The notes: generated by a model not told the origin, from the letters alone. A stretch of DNA of 64,000 bases from Paralcaligenes sp. KSB-10 (GCF_021266465.1 NZ_CP089848.1:4216001-4280000); one strand, 5' to 3'; counted from the stretch's first letter, positions 1-8,824 are shown. Numbers and translations: made by a program.

Positions 1-2
1 TG

Positions 3-92
3 TCCATGGCGTTCCGCAATGGGCCTGCCCGTATCGGGCCCGCCTTGTTCCACAGGCGCACTGCGCCGACCGTTGCGCTGAAAGGAGCCTGA
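3..92 (+). CDS. possible 3' end of an upstream CDS (partial)
   Basis: One frame stays open from the window start to a TGA at 90-92, two bases before the next start codon. That is the tight spacing expected inside an operon. The residues carry no recognisable motif. If real, it would be the C-terminus of the oxidase catalytic subunit expected before a CcoO-like gene, but this is inference from position only. Confidence 0.25.
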   Translation, partial: SMAFRNGPARIGPALFHRRTAPTVALKGA

Positions 93-94
93 TC

Positions 95-691
95 ATGGAA
101 AGCGAAATCAAGCTGCTCAGCGGCGCCATGGTGACCCTGGCTCTGGCCACGGCCACCCTGGTGGTGGTGCCTTATATGCAGTTGTCTCATGTCGAGCCTT
201 CTCCAGGCCTGAAGCCCTACACCTCGCAGCAGCTGCGCGGGCGTGAAGTCTATATACAAAATGGCTGTGTGTACTGTCATTCGCAGCAGCCGCGCAGCCA
301 GGCGCAGACTCCTGCCGACTTCAAACGCGGCTGGGGCAGGGCTCCGGTTGCCGGCGACTACTATTACGATTCGCCTCATTTGCTGGGCACCATGCGCACC
401 GGGCCCGATCTGTTCAATATCGGCGCGCGCCAGCCCAGCGCCGACTGGAACCTGGGGCATCTCTACCAGCCGCGCGCCTATACGCCGGGCAGCATCATGC
501 CTTCCTATCCGTTTTTATTCGAGGTCAAAGACAAGGCTGGCCCGGGCGATAAGGTGGTGAACCTGCCTCCAGGCTTCGCCCCGCCAGGAGAGGTCGTCGT
601 GGCCAGGCCCGAGGCGGTGGATCTGGTCGAGTATCTGCTTGGGCTCGACCACACTTATCCAGTCAAGAACGATCTGAATCCCGGCAAGTAA
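95..691 (+). CDS. CcoO-like membrane-anchored cytochrome c subunit of a cbb3-type oxidase
   Basis: The 198-residue protein has one N-terminal membrane anchor (about residues 8-28) and a single CVYCH haem-binding motif at 58-62. It also has the LGTMRTGPDL stretch near 98-107 characteristic of FixO/CcoO and a candidate axial methionine at M135 (IMPSYP). CcoO passes electrons to the CcoN haem-copper subunit in the inner membrane, with its haem domain in the periplasm. The ATG is preceded by AAAGGAG at 81-87. It is followed by another cytochrome c and an SCO protein, so this is the tail of an oxidase operon whose catalytic subunit lies outside the window. Confidence 0.85.
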   Translation: MESEIKLLSGAMVTLALATATLVVVPYMQLSHVEPSPGLKPYTSQQLRGREVYIQNGCVYCHSQQPRSQAQTPADFKRGWGRAPVAGDYYYDSPHLLGTMRTGPDLFNIGARQPSADWNLGHLYQPRAYTPGSIMPSYPFLFEVKDKAGPGDKVVNLPPGFAPPGEVVVARPEAVDLVEYLLGLDHTYPVKNDLNPGK

Positions 692-742
692 TCGCCTGCG
701 CCTGCCAGGCGCGGCGATCCGCCGGATCGAAGGGGAATCATA

Positions 743-1336
743 GTGGCGCAAGACAAAATATCGGAAGCCCAGAAGCGTGAAATGCCGGAGCCTTCCGAGG
801 GCAGCCGGCCCATACCGTGGGCCGTCATCGTTATTGTGGCGGCGGCATTCCTGTCGGCGGTGGCGTATCTTTGGATGACTCCTCAAAGCAATGATCCCAG
901 CCTGGGAGACCATCGCATCGCGGCGGACTTCGCCGTGGCCAAGTCCAGCTCCACCGGCGCCGTCGATGGCGCGCAAATCTACGCGGCCCAGTGCGTGGCC
1001 TGCCACCAGGCCAACGGGGCCGGCCTGCCCGGCGTATTTCCGCCCCTGGCCGAGTCGGAATGGGTGCTGGGCAAGCCCGAGGTCGCCGCCCGCATCGTGC
1101 TGCATGGCGTTACCGGGCCTCTCAAGGTCAAGGGGGCTACGTACAATGGACAGATGCCCACTTTCAAAGACAAGCTCAGCGACAAGGAAATTGCCGCGGT
1201 GCTGACCCACGTGCGATCCAGCTTTGGCAATAAGGCCGACAAGGTCGATGAGGCCCTGGTCAAGAAGGAACGCGCCGCGACTCAATCCCATGACAAACCC
1301 TGGAACGGCGATGCGGAGCTGGACAGTATGCGGTGA
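743..1336 (+). CDS. membrane-anchored mono-haem cytochrome c
   Basis: The 197-residue protein has a short cytoplasmic N-terminus, one membrane segment (about 27-46) and a periplasmic class I cytochrome c domain. The haem motif is CVACH at 84-88 and the methionine ligand is probably M138 in NGQMPTF. The start is GTG at 743, preceded by GAAGGGG. It lies 51 bp after the CcoO-like gene, in the place where a CcoP-type subunit would be expected. Classical CcoP has two haems and two transmembrane segments, so this is a simpler substitute. It probably carries electrons to the oxidase. Confidence 0.8.
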   Translation: MAQDKISEAQKREMPEPSEGSRPIPWAVIVIVAAAFLSAVAYLWMTPQSNDPSLGDHRIAADFAVAKSSSTGAVDGAQIYAAQCVACHQANGAGLPGVFPPLAESEWVLGKPEVAARIVLHGVTGPLKVKGATYNGQMPTFKDKLSDKEIAAVLTHVRSSFGNKADKVDEALVKKERAATQSHDKPWNGDAELDSMR

Positions 1337-1357
1337 TGCCCGCTTTGCGGGAATCGG

Positions 1358-2005
1358 ATGAAGTCGCTTGTATCCATAGTCCTGGTTTGCGTGCTGGGCC
1401 TGGGAGCCATCTACGCGCAGACCGACGGCTTCTCCGTGGTCACGACGGAGTCGGCTCGCAGGCTGTCGGTGGCAAGTCATCCACGCCAGTTGCCCGATGC
1501 GCTGCTGCAGATGGCTTCGGGTGGCCAGGACACCTTGCTGCATGCCTTGCGGTCCGACGGACGCATTACCGTCGTCAACTTCATTTATACCCGCTGCCTG
1601 TCGATTTGCCTGGCCATGGGTTCGGAGTACCAGCAAATGCAGGCGGCGCTTCGGGCCAAGGGCTTGGCGGGCCGGATCCGCCTGTTGAGCATCAGCTTCG
1701 ATCCCGCCGATACGCCCGGGCAGCTTGAGCGCTACGCGCAAGGCATGCACGCCGATCCCGGCATATGGCAATTTGCGGCGGTACCGCAGGCCGCGCAGCG
1801 GCGCGCATTGCTCGATGCCTTTGGTATTGTCGTGGTTCCGGCGCCGCTGGGGCAGTTCGTGCACAATGCCGCCTATCACATCGTGACGGCCGACGGACGC
1901 CTGGCGCGTGTCATCGACTATAGCGAGCCGCATTCGGTGCTGGACTTTGCGGCCGACCAGGCGCGGCGCAAGAGTGCTTTCATTCCCGGCGCGGGGCATT
2001 CATGA
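1358..2005 (+). CDS. SCO1/SenC family copper chaperone
   Basis: The 215-residue protein has an N-terminal signal or anchor segment and a thioredoxin-like SCO domain. The copper ligands of the family are visible: CLSIC at 80-84 (CxxxC) and H174 in AAYHIV. SCO proteins deliver copper to, or keep reduced, the metal centre of haem-copper oxidases in the periplasm. Placement directly after two cytochrome c genes fits a dedicated assembly factor for that oxidase. The ribosome binding site is weak. The next gene starts inside its stop codon (ATGA overlap), so the two are probably translationally coupled. Confidence 0.85.
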   Translation: MKSLVSIVLVCVLGLGAIYAQTDGFSVVTTESARRLSVASHPRQLPDALLQMASGGQDTLLHALRSDGRITVVNFIYTRCLSICLAMGSEYQQMQAALRAKGLAGRIRLLSISFDPADTPGQLERYAQGMHADPGIWQFAAVPQAAQRRALLDAFGIVVVPAPLGQFVHNAAYHIVTADGRLARVIDYSEPHSVLDFAADQARRKSAFIPGAGHS

Positions 2006-2622
2006 ATCTGCGCGGCTTGCCTCGCCCATCTCTTGCCATGCGCCATGCCCTGGTCAGCGCGGCCTTGCTGTTGCTTGCGATTGTTTTTGTCAGGCCGTTG
2101 ACGGCCTCGATGGCGCTGCATATGCTGGTTCATATCCCGGCGTTGCTGATCGCCGGCATGTTTGCCTGGCGTGCGGCGGCGGCAAGTGGCGGGGCCAGGA
2201 ACAGGTTCCTGGCCAATGTCTTGCGCCGCTATCGCGAATATGATGAATTCGGCATTCCCGGCCTGCTGCTGGCGAGTTTTGCCGGTGCGTACTGGATGCT
2301 TCCCAAGGCCCTGGACCAAGTGCAGGCTTTGCCCTGGGCAGAAGTGCTGAAGTTTTTTGTGTTATTTATATTAGGGATGATACTGCTTGACTCCCTGGCG
2401 CGGGCAAACAGGGTCGTCAAGTTATTTTTTCTGGGGAATTTCTGCTGGATGGCGGCGATTGTCGGAATCCTGTATCAAGACGGCTCCGTCCGGCTATGCA
2501 ATTTTTATCTGGTGGATGATCAGGTCCTTGCCGGACGGGGCCTGCTAGTGCTTTCCATTGCGTTGCCCGTGTTGTGGCTGTTGAGCAATTGGGCAGCCGT
2601 TCGGCGGTTTTTGCGTGCATAG
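2002..2622 (+). CDS. multi-pass membrane protein, possible CtaG-like oxidase assembly factor
   Basis: The 206-residue hydrophobic protein has about five or six predicted membrane segments. An HMLVH motif lies in the second segment (near residues 35-39). It resembles the HMxxH of the caa3_CtaG family, but the protein is shorter and I cannot confirm homology by eye. It overlaps the SCO gene by 4 nt and closes the oxidase operon, so a role in assembling or stabilising the oxidase is plausible inference. No other known domain is visible. Confidence 0.6.
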   Translation: MNLRGLPRPSLAMRHALVSAALLLLAIVFVRPLTASMALHMLVHIPALLIAGMFAWRAAAASGGARNRFLANVLRRYREYDEFGIPGLLLASFAGAYWMLPKALDQVQALPWAEVLKFFVLFILGMILLDSLARANRVVKLFFLGNFCWMAAIVGILYQDGSVRLCNFYLVDDQVLAGRGLLVLSIALPVLWLLSNWAAVRRFLRA

Positions 2623-2667
2623 ACGGCATGGCGCCGCTTGTGTGTGTTTTCAGTAAAGGTTTTAGGC

Positions 2668-3348
2668 ATGTTCAAACAGGATGTGGTACCGGGCGCCGTG
2701 ACGCTGCCTCGGCGGCTCAATCGCGCGGACGGCGTTTTTGCCGAGATAGGGCGCGCCTTGCAAGTGCTGGATGGCGCCGTTCATGCCGGCCGGCCCAATC
2801 CCGCCGGCAAGCCCGGGCCGGCGGCCCCCGATTTGTCGGTTCGCGAGCAAAAACATGCGGCGGCCCTGATGCGGGTCAATCATGTAGGCGAAGTCTGCGC
2901 CCAGGCCCTGTACCGGGGGCAGGCGGTTTTTTGCCGCGATGAGAAAATAAAGGAACTGTTCCGGCATGCCGCCTCGGAAGAGGTGGATCACCTGGTCTGG
3001 TGCCAGGATCGCCTGCACGAACTGCAAAGCCGCCCCAGTTATCTCAATCCTCTTTGGTATGCGGGCTCGTTCTCGCTGGGTTTGGTGGCGGGTTATGCCG
3101 GAGTTTCCAGGAACCTGGGTTTCATGGCCGAGACCGAATCCCAGGTTGAACAGCATTTGAATACGCACTTGAACAAGCTGCCGGCCGACGACGTGCGTTC
3201 ACGACAGATCGTCGAACAAATGCGCAACGACGAGGTGAATCACCGTGCCACGGCGGAACATCATGGCGGTTTGCCGCTGCCCAGACCCGCAAGGTGGCTT
3301 ATGCGCGGAATGGCCAAGGTCATGACCGGCACGGCATATTGGGTTTAA
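2668..3348 (+). CDS. coq7: 2-polyprenyl-3-methyl-6-methoxy-1,4-benzoquinone monooxygenase (Coq7)
   Basis: The 226-residue di-iron monooxygenase catalyses the C6 hydroxylation in ubiquinone synthesis, the step done by UbiF in E. coli. Carboxylate-bridged di-iron ligands are visible in two halves: NHVGEV (E75) with SEEVDH (E105, H108), and ETESQVEQH with NDEVNHR. The ATG at 2668 is preceded by AAAGG, so a longer reading from 2638 is less likely. It is probably its own transcription unit after the oxidase operon. It acts peripherally at the inner membrane. Confidence 0.93.
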   Translation: MFKQDVVPGAVTLPRRLNRADGVFAEIGRALQVLDGAVHAGRPNPAGKPGPAAPDLSVREQKHAAALMRVNHVGEVCAQALYRGQAVFCRDEKIKELFRHAASEEVDHLVWCQDRLHELQSRPSYLNPLWYAGSFSLGLVAGYAGVSRNLGFMAETESQVEQHLNTHLNKLPADDVRSRQIVEQMRNDEVNHRATAEHHGGLPLPRPARWLMRGMAKVMTGTAYWV

Positions 3349-3467
3349 GGGTATACGCTTATTTGTAACAAAATAATTTTTTGTGTGTGATCGCGTGTAC
3401 GCTACGGGGGAGCGAGCTGTAAAAAAGCAACATATAGGGGAATTTGCGATATTTTTCCTTGGTCATC

Positions 3468-3496
3468 TTGCAATGCACAAAAAATGGTTATACACT
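3468..3496 (+). promoter_or_regulatory. strong sigma70-type promoter of the candidate sRNA
   Basis: TTGCAA at 3468-3473 and TACACT at 3491-3496 are separated by exactly 17 bp in a locally A+T-rich stretch. No convincing coding sequence starts downstream before the terminator at 3621. The transcript would therefore begin near 3503 and be non-coding. Confidence 0.6.
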
Positions 3497-3502
3497 TTGG
3501 TT

Positions 3503-3655
3503 ATCGGATGTCGAAACGTGATTGCAGAGGGAAAACCCGGATCACACGGTCTCAAGCTTGATGCTTTAGCAGCCCGACATGCCACGGTTGTCTCCTCCAC
3601 CCTCCTCCTTTGGTGGATTTAGCCCGAGATCTTACGATCTCGGGCTTTTTTTTAT
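3503..3655 (+). ncRNA. candidate trans-acting sRNA with a C-rich anti-Shine-Dalgarno loop
   Basis: This is a transcript of about 150 nt bounded by a good promoter (3468-3496) and an intrinsic terminator (3621-3655). Just before the terminator a hairpin has the stem CCACC (3597-3601) / GGTGG (3612-3616). Its ten-base loop CTCCTCCTTT resembles the 3' tail of 16S rRNA and would pair with ribosome binding sites. A second CTCCTCC lies just upstream at 3592-3598. Exposed CCUCC loops are typical of sRNAs that block translation starts in several bacterial groups. I do not recognise this one as a named family. Expression is not shown by sequence alone. Confidence 0.6.
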
Positions 3656-3660
3656 TTTTT
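3621..3660 (+). terminator. rho-independent terminator
   Basis: An 11-bp perfect stem (3621-3631 with 3636-3646) encloses the loop TTAC and is followed by eight T residues and a second T-run. It is among the strongest terminators in the window and ends the candidate sRNA. Confidence 0.9.
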
Positions 3661-3914
3661 TCCGGTGTGGCGAGTTTTTCCGGGATGAAAAATACCCGGG
3701 TCGTAAAGCGGCAAATTATCGTGCTCCAGGCTTTGCCGGATCGGATATGGCGGTTCAAGCCTATTTTTGATGGCTGCAGGGTGCCTGTCTCCGTTGAGGA
3801 GGGCAATCCGCAGTATGATCTTTTTGTTGCACTTCTTCCGGGGTTTCCCCGTGATTCGCCACCAATACAACCGATAATGTCAGCTTCAGCTATTCAATTG
3901 CGTATGGAGGTTTT
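3661..3914 (+). other. leader region before the polysaccharide operon; no gene seen
   Basis: This stretch of about 250 bases is less GC-rich than the surrounding genes. I see no coding sequence with a start site or codon bias, and no clear riboswitch. It probably holds the promoter of the polysaccharide operon, because the preceding terminator would stop read-through. An open frame across it runs through the terminator and is not credible. Confidence 0.5.
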
Positions 3915-5057
3915 GTGCCCTCGCATCAAACTTGGGACTCGGTGACCTGGCTTTATATTTGTATTGTGGCGTTTACCATAGGCGGCCTGATTGTCGCTTC
4001 CGAACGCTGGCATGGAGCCTACACCGGCGATTCCGACCTGCATAAACCACAGGCTTCCCACTCGCGCGCGACGCCGCGCGTAGGCGGCCTGGCAGTGCTG
4101 GCCGGCAGTCTGGCCGGCCTGTTGGTGCTGGGCCCGCGCAATATGACACTGACCTGGCTATGGCCGGTTTTGTTTGTGGCCGCCTTGCCTGTGTTTGTCG
4201 CCGGCCTGCTCGAAGACATCACCAAAGATATCGGCTCGGGCAAGCGTTTGCTGGCGGCGTTCATTTCGGCGGCGATTGCATGGTGGCTGCTGGGCGGAGT
4301 CTCGCGGGTGGGCCTGTCGGGCGTCGACTGGATTCTCGGTTTCTGGCCGGTTTCACTGGTGTTCACCATGGTGGCCGTGGGGGGCTGTACGCATGCGCTG
4401 AATATTGTCGATGGCATGAATGGCCTGGCGGGAATGGTTGCGACCCTGATGGCTTTGTCCATTGGCCTGGTTGCCTTGCAAGTGCAGGATATCCCCATAT
4501 TTTTGATTGCCGCGGCGCTGGCGTCCGCAACGCTGGGCTTCCTGGTCTGGAACTTTCCTTTTGGGCGCGTGTTCCTGGGCGATGGCGGAGCCTATTTCCT
4601 GGGGTTCATGCTGGCCGAACTGGCCGTGCAACTGGTGGTGCGCAATCCAAGCGTATCGCCGTTCTATGCGTTGGCCGTGCTGTTTTATCCCGTGTTCGAA
4701 ACCTTGTTTTCCATTTGGCGGCGGCGGTTCAAGCGCGGTACGCCGGTCGATCAGCCCGATGCCTTGCATTTGCATCAACTGGTATTCCGGCGCCTGGTGC
4801 GGGTGACATTCAGCCGCGATAGCCGCCATTCGGTCCCGGCGCTGTGCAATGCCATGGCCTCGCCGTATTTGTGGGTGCTGACCCTGATCGGCCTGGTCCC
4901 CGCCACAATCTGGTGGGATAACGCGTGGGCCTTGTGCGCCAGCCTGGTGGTGTTCGCAGCGGTGTATATCTGGTTGTATTCCAGGCTGGTATCGTGGCGC
5001 CGTCCCATGTGGCTGCTGCTGCCCTCGCTGGGCCGCGACCACAACCGGCACAAGTAG
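3915..5057 (+). CDS. undecaprenyl-phosphate glycosyl-1-phosphate transferase (WecA/WbpL-like, glycosyltransferase family 4)
   Basis: The 380-residue polytopic membrane enzyme attaches the first sugar-1-phosphate to undecaprenyl phosphate on the cytoplasmic face. Family motifs in order are RVGG near 55, LLEDITKD near 98, NIVDGMNG at 163-170, FLGDGG at 220-225 and HLHQ at 285-288. The start is GTG with GGAGG just upstream. As first gene of the run, with UDP-GalNAcA genes behind it, it is the likely priming enzyme of an O-antigen or cell-surface oligosaccharide. The exact sugar (GlcNAc, FucNAc or QuiNAc) cannot be read from sequence. Confidence 0.88.
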   Translation: MPSHQTWDSVTWLYICIVAFTIGGLIVASERWHGAYTGDSDLHKPQASHSRATPRVGGLAVLAGSLAGLLVLGPRNMTLTWLWPVLFVAALPVFVAGLLEDITKDIGSGKRLLAAFISAAIAWWLLGGVSRVGLSGVDWILGFWPVSLVFTMVAVGGCTHALNIVDGMNGLAGMVATLMALSIGLVALQVQDIPIFLIAAALASATLGFLVWNFPFGRVFLGDGGAYFLGFMLAELAVQLVVRNPSVSPFYALAVLFYPVFETLFSIWRRRFKRGTPVDQPDALHLHQLVFRRLVRVTFSRDSRHSVPALCNAMASPYLWVLTLIGLVPATIWWDNAWALCASLVVFAAVYIWLYSRLVSWRRPMWLLLPSLGRDHNRHK

Positions 5058-5065
5058 CTACAAAC

Positions 5066-5086
5066 GGGCGCCCATCAGGGGCGCCC
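5066..5086 (+). repeat. intra-operon GC hairpin
   Basis: GGGCGCCC at 5066-5073 and 5079-5086 forms an 8-bp stem with loop ATCAG between the priming transferase and the dehydrogenase gene. A short T-run follows after five bases. It may be a partial terminator or an mRNA-stabilising hairpin that lowers expression of the distal genes. Confidence 0.4.
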
Positions 5087-5135
5087 CTACAGTTTTAATG
5101 TTCTAATTTTCAGCGTGTAACGTGGGAGATTCAAG

Positions 5136-6410
5136 TTGCAAATTCAAGATGTGAAACTTGCGGTAGTGGGCCTGGGCTATGTGGGCCTGCCTTTGGCGGT
5201 CGAGTTCGGTAAAAAGCGCTCGGTGCTGGGCTTCGATATCAATGCCCGCCGGATAGCCGAACTGAAAGAGGGCCGGGATCACACTCTGGAGGTCGATGGG
5301 CCTGAACTGGCGCAGGCCAGCCATCTGAGCTTCAGCAGCGAAGCGGCGCAATTGGCCGAAGCCAATGTGTTCATCGTGACGGTTCCGACGCCTATCGACG
5401 AATACAAGCAGCCCGACCTCACGCCATTGGTTCGCGCCAGTGAAACCATAGGCAAAGTGCTCAAGCGCGGCGACGTGGTCATCTACGAGTCCACGGTATA
5501 CCCGGGCGCTACGGAAGAAGAGTGCGTACCGGTGCTGGAACGGGTTTCGGGCTTGCGCTTCAACGAGGATTTCTTCGCGGGCTACAGCCCCGAGCGCATC
5601 AATCCGGGCGACAAGTCGCATCGTGTTTCGACGATTAAAAAGGTCACGTCGGGATCCACGCCTGAAGTTGCCGAGCTGGTAGATGCTTTGTATCGTCAAA
5701 TTATTGTCGCGGGCACTCACAAGGCTTCGTCCATTCGCGTGGCTGAAGCGGCCAAGGTCATTGAAAACACACAACGCGATGTCAATATCGCGCTCATCAA
5801 CGAGTTGGCCCTGATTTTCAACAAGATGGGCATCGATACCCAGGCGGTCCTCGAGGCGGCCGGTACCAAATGGAATTTCCTGCCTTTTCGCCCGGGCCTG
5901 GTCGGCGGCCATTGCATAGGCGTCGATCCCTACTATCTGACGCACAAGGCCCAAGCCATAGGCTATCACCCGGAAATCATCCTGGCGGGCCGGCGGCTGA
6001 ACGATTCCATGGGCGGCTATGTGGTGTCGCAACTGGTCAAGACCATGACCAAGCGCCGCATCCAGGTGCAAGGCTCGAAAGTCCTGGTCATGGGCCTGAC
6101 CTTCAAGGAAAACTGCCCAGATCTGCGCAATACCCGAATTGTCGATATTGTGCGCGAACTTGGCGAATACAACATTGATGTCGACGTCTACGATCCCTGG
6201 GTCGATCCGGCGGAAGCCCAGCATGAATATGGCTTTACCCCTGTGGCCAAGCCGCAGGCAGGCTCCTACGACGGTATCATCCTGGCCGTGTCGCATCATC
6301 AGTTTGTCGAAATGGGCGCGCAGGCGATCCGGGCCTTGGGCAAGGCCGAGCATGTTTTATACGATCTCAAGTATGTGCTGTCTGTCGATGATTCCGATTT
6401 GCGTTTGTAA
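5136..6410 (+). CDS. UDP-N-acetylhexosamine 6-dehydrogenase (WbpO/TviB type)
   Basis: The 424-residue nucleotide-sugar dehydrogenase oxidises C6 of a UDP-HexNAc to the uronic acid with two NAD+. The NAD-binding [10 protein letters not shown] lies at 12-21. The catalytic cysteine is C260 in GGHCIGVDP, and [14 protein letters not shown] marks the C-terminal UDP-binding domain. It is closer to TviB/WbpO than to UDP-glucose dehydrogenase, and the adjacent WbpP/TviC-type epimerase supports UDP-GalNAcA as the product. The start is TTG at 5136 after GGGAGA. UDP-GlcNAc as direct substrate remains possible. Confidence 0.88.
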   Translation: MQIQDVKLAVVGLGYVGLPLAVEFGKKRSVLGFDINARRIAELKEGRDHTLEVDGPELAQASHLSFSSEAAQLAEANVFIVTVPTPIDEYKQPDLTPLVRASETIGKVLKRGDVVIYESTVYPGATEEECVPVLERVSGLRFNEDFFAGYSPERINPGDKSHRVSTIKKVTSGSTPEVAELVDALYRQIIVAGTHKASSIRVAEAAKVIENTQRDVNIALINELALIFNKMGIDTQAVLEAAGTKWNFLPFRPGLVGGHCIGVDPYYLTHKAQAIGYHPEIILAGRRLNDSMGGYVVSQLVKTMTKRRIQVQGSKVLVMGLTFKENCPDLRNTRIVDIVRELGEYNIDVDVYDPWVDPAEAQHEYGFTPVAKPQAGSYDGIILAVSHHQFVEMGAQAIRALGKAEHVLYDLKYVLSVDDSDLRL

Positions 6411-6428
6411 TTTGTATTGAAGGCTTAT

Positions 6429-7454
6429 ATGACTACCCGTTATCAAGAAGTACTGGCCGGCTTGCGCAGCGAACCCAAGACGTGGCTGGTGACAGGCTGC
6501 GCCGGATTCATCGGCTCCAACATTCTGGAGACTCTGCTGGTGCTGGGCCAGAAAGTGGTGGGCCTGGATAATTTCGCAACGGGCCATCAATACAATCTTG
6601 ACGAAGTCCGCGATACCGTCACTCCCGAACAGTGGGCGCGGTTCACCTTCCAGCAAGGCGACATACGCGATCTGGCGGCTTGCCAGAAGGCTGTTGCCGG
6701 TGTCGATTACGTTTTGCACCAGGCTGCGCTGGGGTCTGTGCCCCGTTCGCTGGCCGACCCGATCACTACCAACGAAGTCAATGTGGCCGGCTTTTTGAAC
6801 ATGCTGGTGGCGGCGCGCGATGCCAAGGTATTGTCTTTTGTTTATGCCGCATCAAGCTCCACGTATGGCGACCACGAAGCGCTGCCGAAGGTTGAAGACC
6901 GCATTGGCAAGCCATTGTCGCCGTACGCGATCACCAAGTATGTGAACGAGCTCTATGCCGATGTCTTTGCCCGCTCTTACGGTTTCGGCAGCATAGGGCT
7001 GCGCTACTTCAATGTATTTGGCAAGCGTCAGGACCCCAATGGCGCGTACGCCGCCGTGATTCCCAAGTGGGTGTCCGCGATGATACGCGGCGAGCCGGTG
7101 GTTGTGAACGGCGATGGCGAGACAAGCCGTGATTTCTGCTTTGTCGACAACGCGGTGCAAGCCAATATACTGGCCGCCCTGGCGCAGCCCGACGGCGTCA
7201 ATCAGGTTTACAACGTGGCCTACAACGCCCGCACCAGCCTGAACGAATTGTTCGAATATCTGGCCAAGGCCCTGGGCAATAATGGTGTCGTGTACGACAA
7301 GCAGCCGGTCTATTCCGATTTTCGCGCCGGCGACGTGCGCCATTCGCAGGCCGATATCAGCAAGGCCAGAAGCCTGCTGGGGTACGAGCCCATGCACAAC
7401 ATCGTGCAGGGGCTCGAGGTAGCGATGCCCTGGTACACGCAATTCTTGCGTTGA
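6429..7454 (+). CDS. UDP-N-acetylglucosamine 4-epimerase (WbpP/TviC type, SDR family)
   Basis: The 341-residue extended short-chain dehydrogenase/reductase has a [11 protein letters not shown]-binding motif at 22-29, an ASSSTYGD serine region near 141-148 and the catalytic pair Y166/K170 (YAITK). The N-terminal extension before the Rossmann fold and the VPRS stretch match WbpP/TviC. It interconverts UDP-GlcNAc and UDP-GalNAc, or their uronic acids. The start is ATG 6429 with GAAGG five bases upstream; a TTG at 6417 is also possible. It lies 18 bp after the dehydrogenase, and the pair forms a UDP-GalNAcA module. Confidence 0.88.
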   Translation: MTTRYQEVLAGLRSEPKTWLVTGCAGFIGSNILETLLVLGQKVVGLDNFATGHQYNLDEVRDTVTPEQWARFTFQQGDIRDLAACQKAVAGVDYVLHQAALGSVPRSLADPITTNEVNVAGFLNMLVAARDAKVLSFVYAASSSTYGDHEALPKVEDRIGKPLSPYAITKYVNELYADVFARSYGFGSIGLRYFNVFGKRQDPNGAYAAVIPKWVSAMIRGEPVVVNGDGETSRDFCFVDNAVQANILAALAQPDGVNQVYNVAYNARTSLNELFEYLAKALGNNGVVYDKQPVYSDFRAGDVRHSQADISKARSLLGYEPMHNIVQGLEVAMPWYTQFLR

Positions 7455-7455
7455 C

Positions 7456-8808
7456 TTGAAAACATTCACCCAGCGACTTTCGAGCCTGCACTCCGATCAC
7501 CGGCGTATCGCGCAAGGTGCGGCCCGGGTCGCTTTTTTCCTGCTTCTGGGCAAGGCGGCGGGCGCGCTCAAGGAAATGGCTGTTGCGTATCGCTACGGCG
7601 TGAGCAGTGTGGTGGACGCCTATCAATTCACCATGACCATGGCCAACTGGCTGCCGGTCACCATTGTGGGTGTGTTGTCGGTGGTGCTGATCCCGGTGCT
7701 GGTTCGCACGCGCTATGAAGATGCCCGTATCCGTGTCCGGTTTCTGGGCGAGCTGCAAGCCTGGGTGATCGGGCTTGGGGTCGTTCTGGCTGTGCTGACT
7801 TATACGGCGTGGCCCTATGTACTGCAATTGGCCGGCAAAGGCTTGCCCCCCGATGTGCAATTGATGAGCTCGCAGCTTACCCTGGCTTTTGCCCCGGCGG
7901 CCTTGCTGACGCTGGTGACCGGCGTCAGCGCGGCGCGCTTGAGGGCTCATGAGCGGCATATCAACACACTGCTCGACAGTGTGCCGGCTGTCGCGATCCT
8001 GGTCTGGGTCATGCTGGCCGCCACCGCGCACGATGTAGGCCCGCTGTTGTGGGGGACCCTGGTGGGGTATGCGATCCAGTCGGTATGGCTGCTGTGGTTG
8101 GCGTCAAGGGCCGATGGCACGTGGGGACGTCCCACGCCGGGGCTGAGTTCGCCGCACTGGCCCGATCTGGTCAAGGCCGCCGGAGTAATGTTGCTGGGGC
8201 AGGTCGCCATGAGCTTTGTCGGCCCTATCGATCAATACACGGCGGCCAATCTGGGGGCCAATGCCAATGCCACGCTGGGTTACGCAAGCCGTTTGCTGTC
8301 GCTGGTGCTGGGCATAGGCGCCGCGTCGGTCGGCCGGGCCGCCTTGCCGGTGCTGGCCGACATCCAGGGGCGTGGCGATGTGGCGCATGCGCGCAGCACC
8401 GCGCTGAAATGGTCGGGGCTGATGTTGCTGGCCGGTGCCATGGTGACGCTGGCGGGCTGGTTCCTGGCTCCATGGGGTGTAAGCCTGTTGTTTCAGCGCG
8501 GCGCCTTCACGGCCGAGAATACGCAGACGGTCGCGCATGTGCTGCGCTGGGGTCTGTTGCAGCTTCCGTTTTATTTCGGGGTGCTGATACTTGTGCAGTT
8601 ATTGGCCAGCCAGAACCGCTACCGGATCATGGCCGCCATCGCCATTGCCAATTTCGCCCTGAAGGCCGTCATGAATTATGTGCTGGCGCCAACCATGGGG
8701 GTGGCGGGCATCATGCTGGCCACCAGCGTGATGTACGCCTTGTCCTATACATGCTATGTCGTGGTTGCGCTGCGTGCAGTGCCGGCCATCGGCCGCCCCA
8801 AGTCCTGA
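7456..8808 (+). CDS. MurJ/MviN-family lipid-linked oligosaccharide flippase
   Basis: The 450-residue protein has about 12-14 membrane segments of the MOP exporter superfamily. The N-terminus (FLLLGKAAGALKEMAVAYRYG) and the GPIDQYTAANLG stretch look like MurJ/MviN. MurJ itself is usually about 510 residues and sits elsewhere, so here it probably flips the oligosaccharide-lipid built by this locus, as Wzx does. The start is TTG at 7456, one base after the preceding stop. No separate wzx or ABC exporter is present. Confidence 0.8.
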   Translation: MKTFTQRLSSLHSDHRRIAQGAARVAFFLLLGKAAGALKEMAVAYRYGVSSVVDAYQFTMTMANWLPVTIVGVLSVVLIPVLVRTRYEDARIRVRFLGELQAWVIGLGVVLAVLTYTAWPYVLQLAGKGLPPDVQLMSSQLTLAFAPAALLTLVTGVSAARLRAHERHINTLLDSVPAVAILVWVMLAATAHDVGPLLWGTLVGYAIQSVWLLWLASRADGTWGRPTPGLSSPHWPDLVKAAGVMLLGQVAMSFVGPIDQYTAANLGANANATLGYASRLLSLVLGIGAASVGRAALPVLADIQGRGDVAHARSTALKWSGLMLLAGAMVTLAGWFLAPWGVSLLFQRGAFTAENTQTVAHVLRWGLLQLPFYFGVLILVQLLASQNRYRIMAAIAIANFALKAVMNYVLAPTMGVAGIMLATSVMYALSYTCYVVVALRAVPAIGRPKS

Positions 8809-8824
8809 ACACGAAGGTATTGTC

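Noticed and set aside
515-1999. Long minus-strand frame of 494 codons opposite the oxidase genes
   Set aside because: It lies antisense to three well-supported genes, has no recognisable domain and shows the His/Arg/Gln-rich composition of a high-GC shadow frame.
3383-3622. 79-codon frame overlapping the candidate sRNA
   Set aside because: It has no ribosome binding site, no domain, and ends at the terminator hairpin. The promoter at 3468 would start inside it.
3610-3945. Open frame leading into the priming transferase gene
   Set aside because: It runs straight through a strong terminator and has no coding signature.
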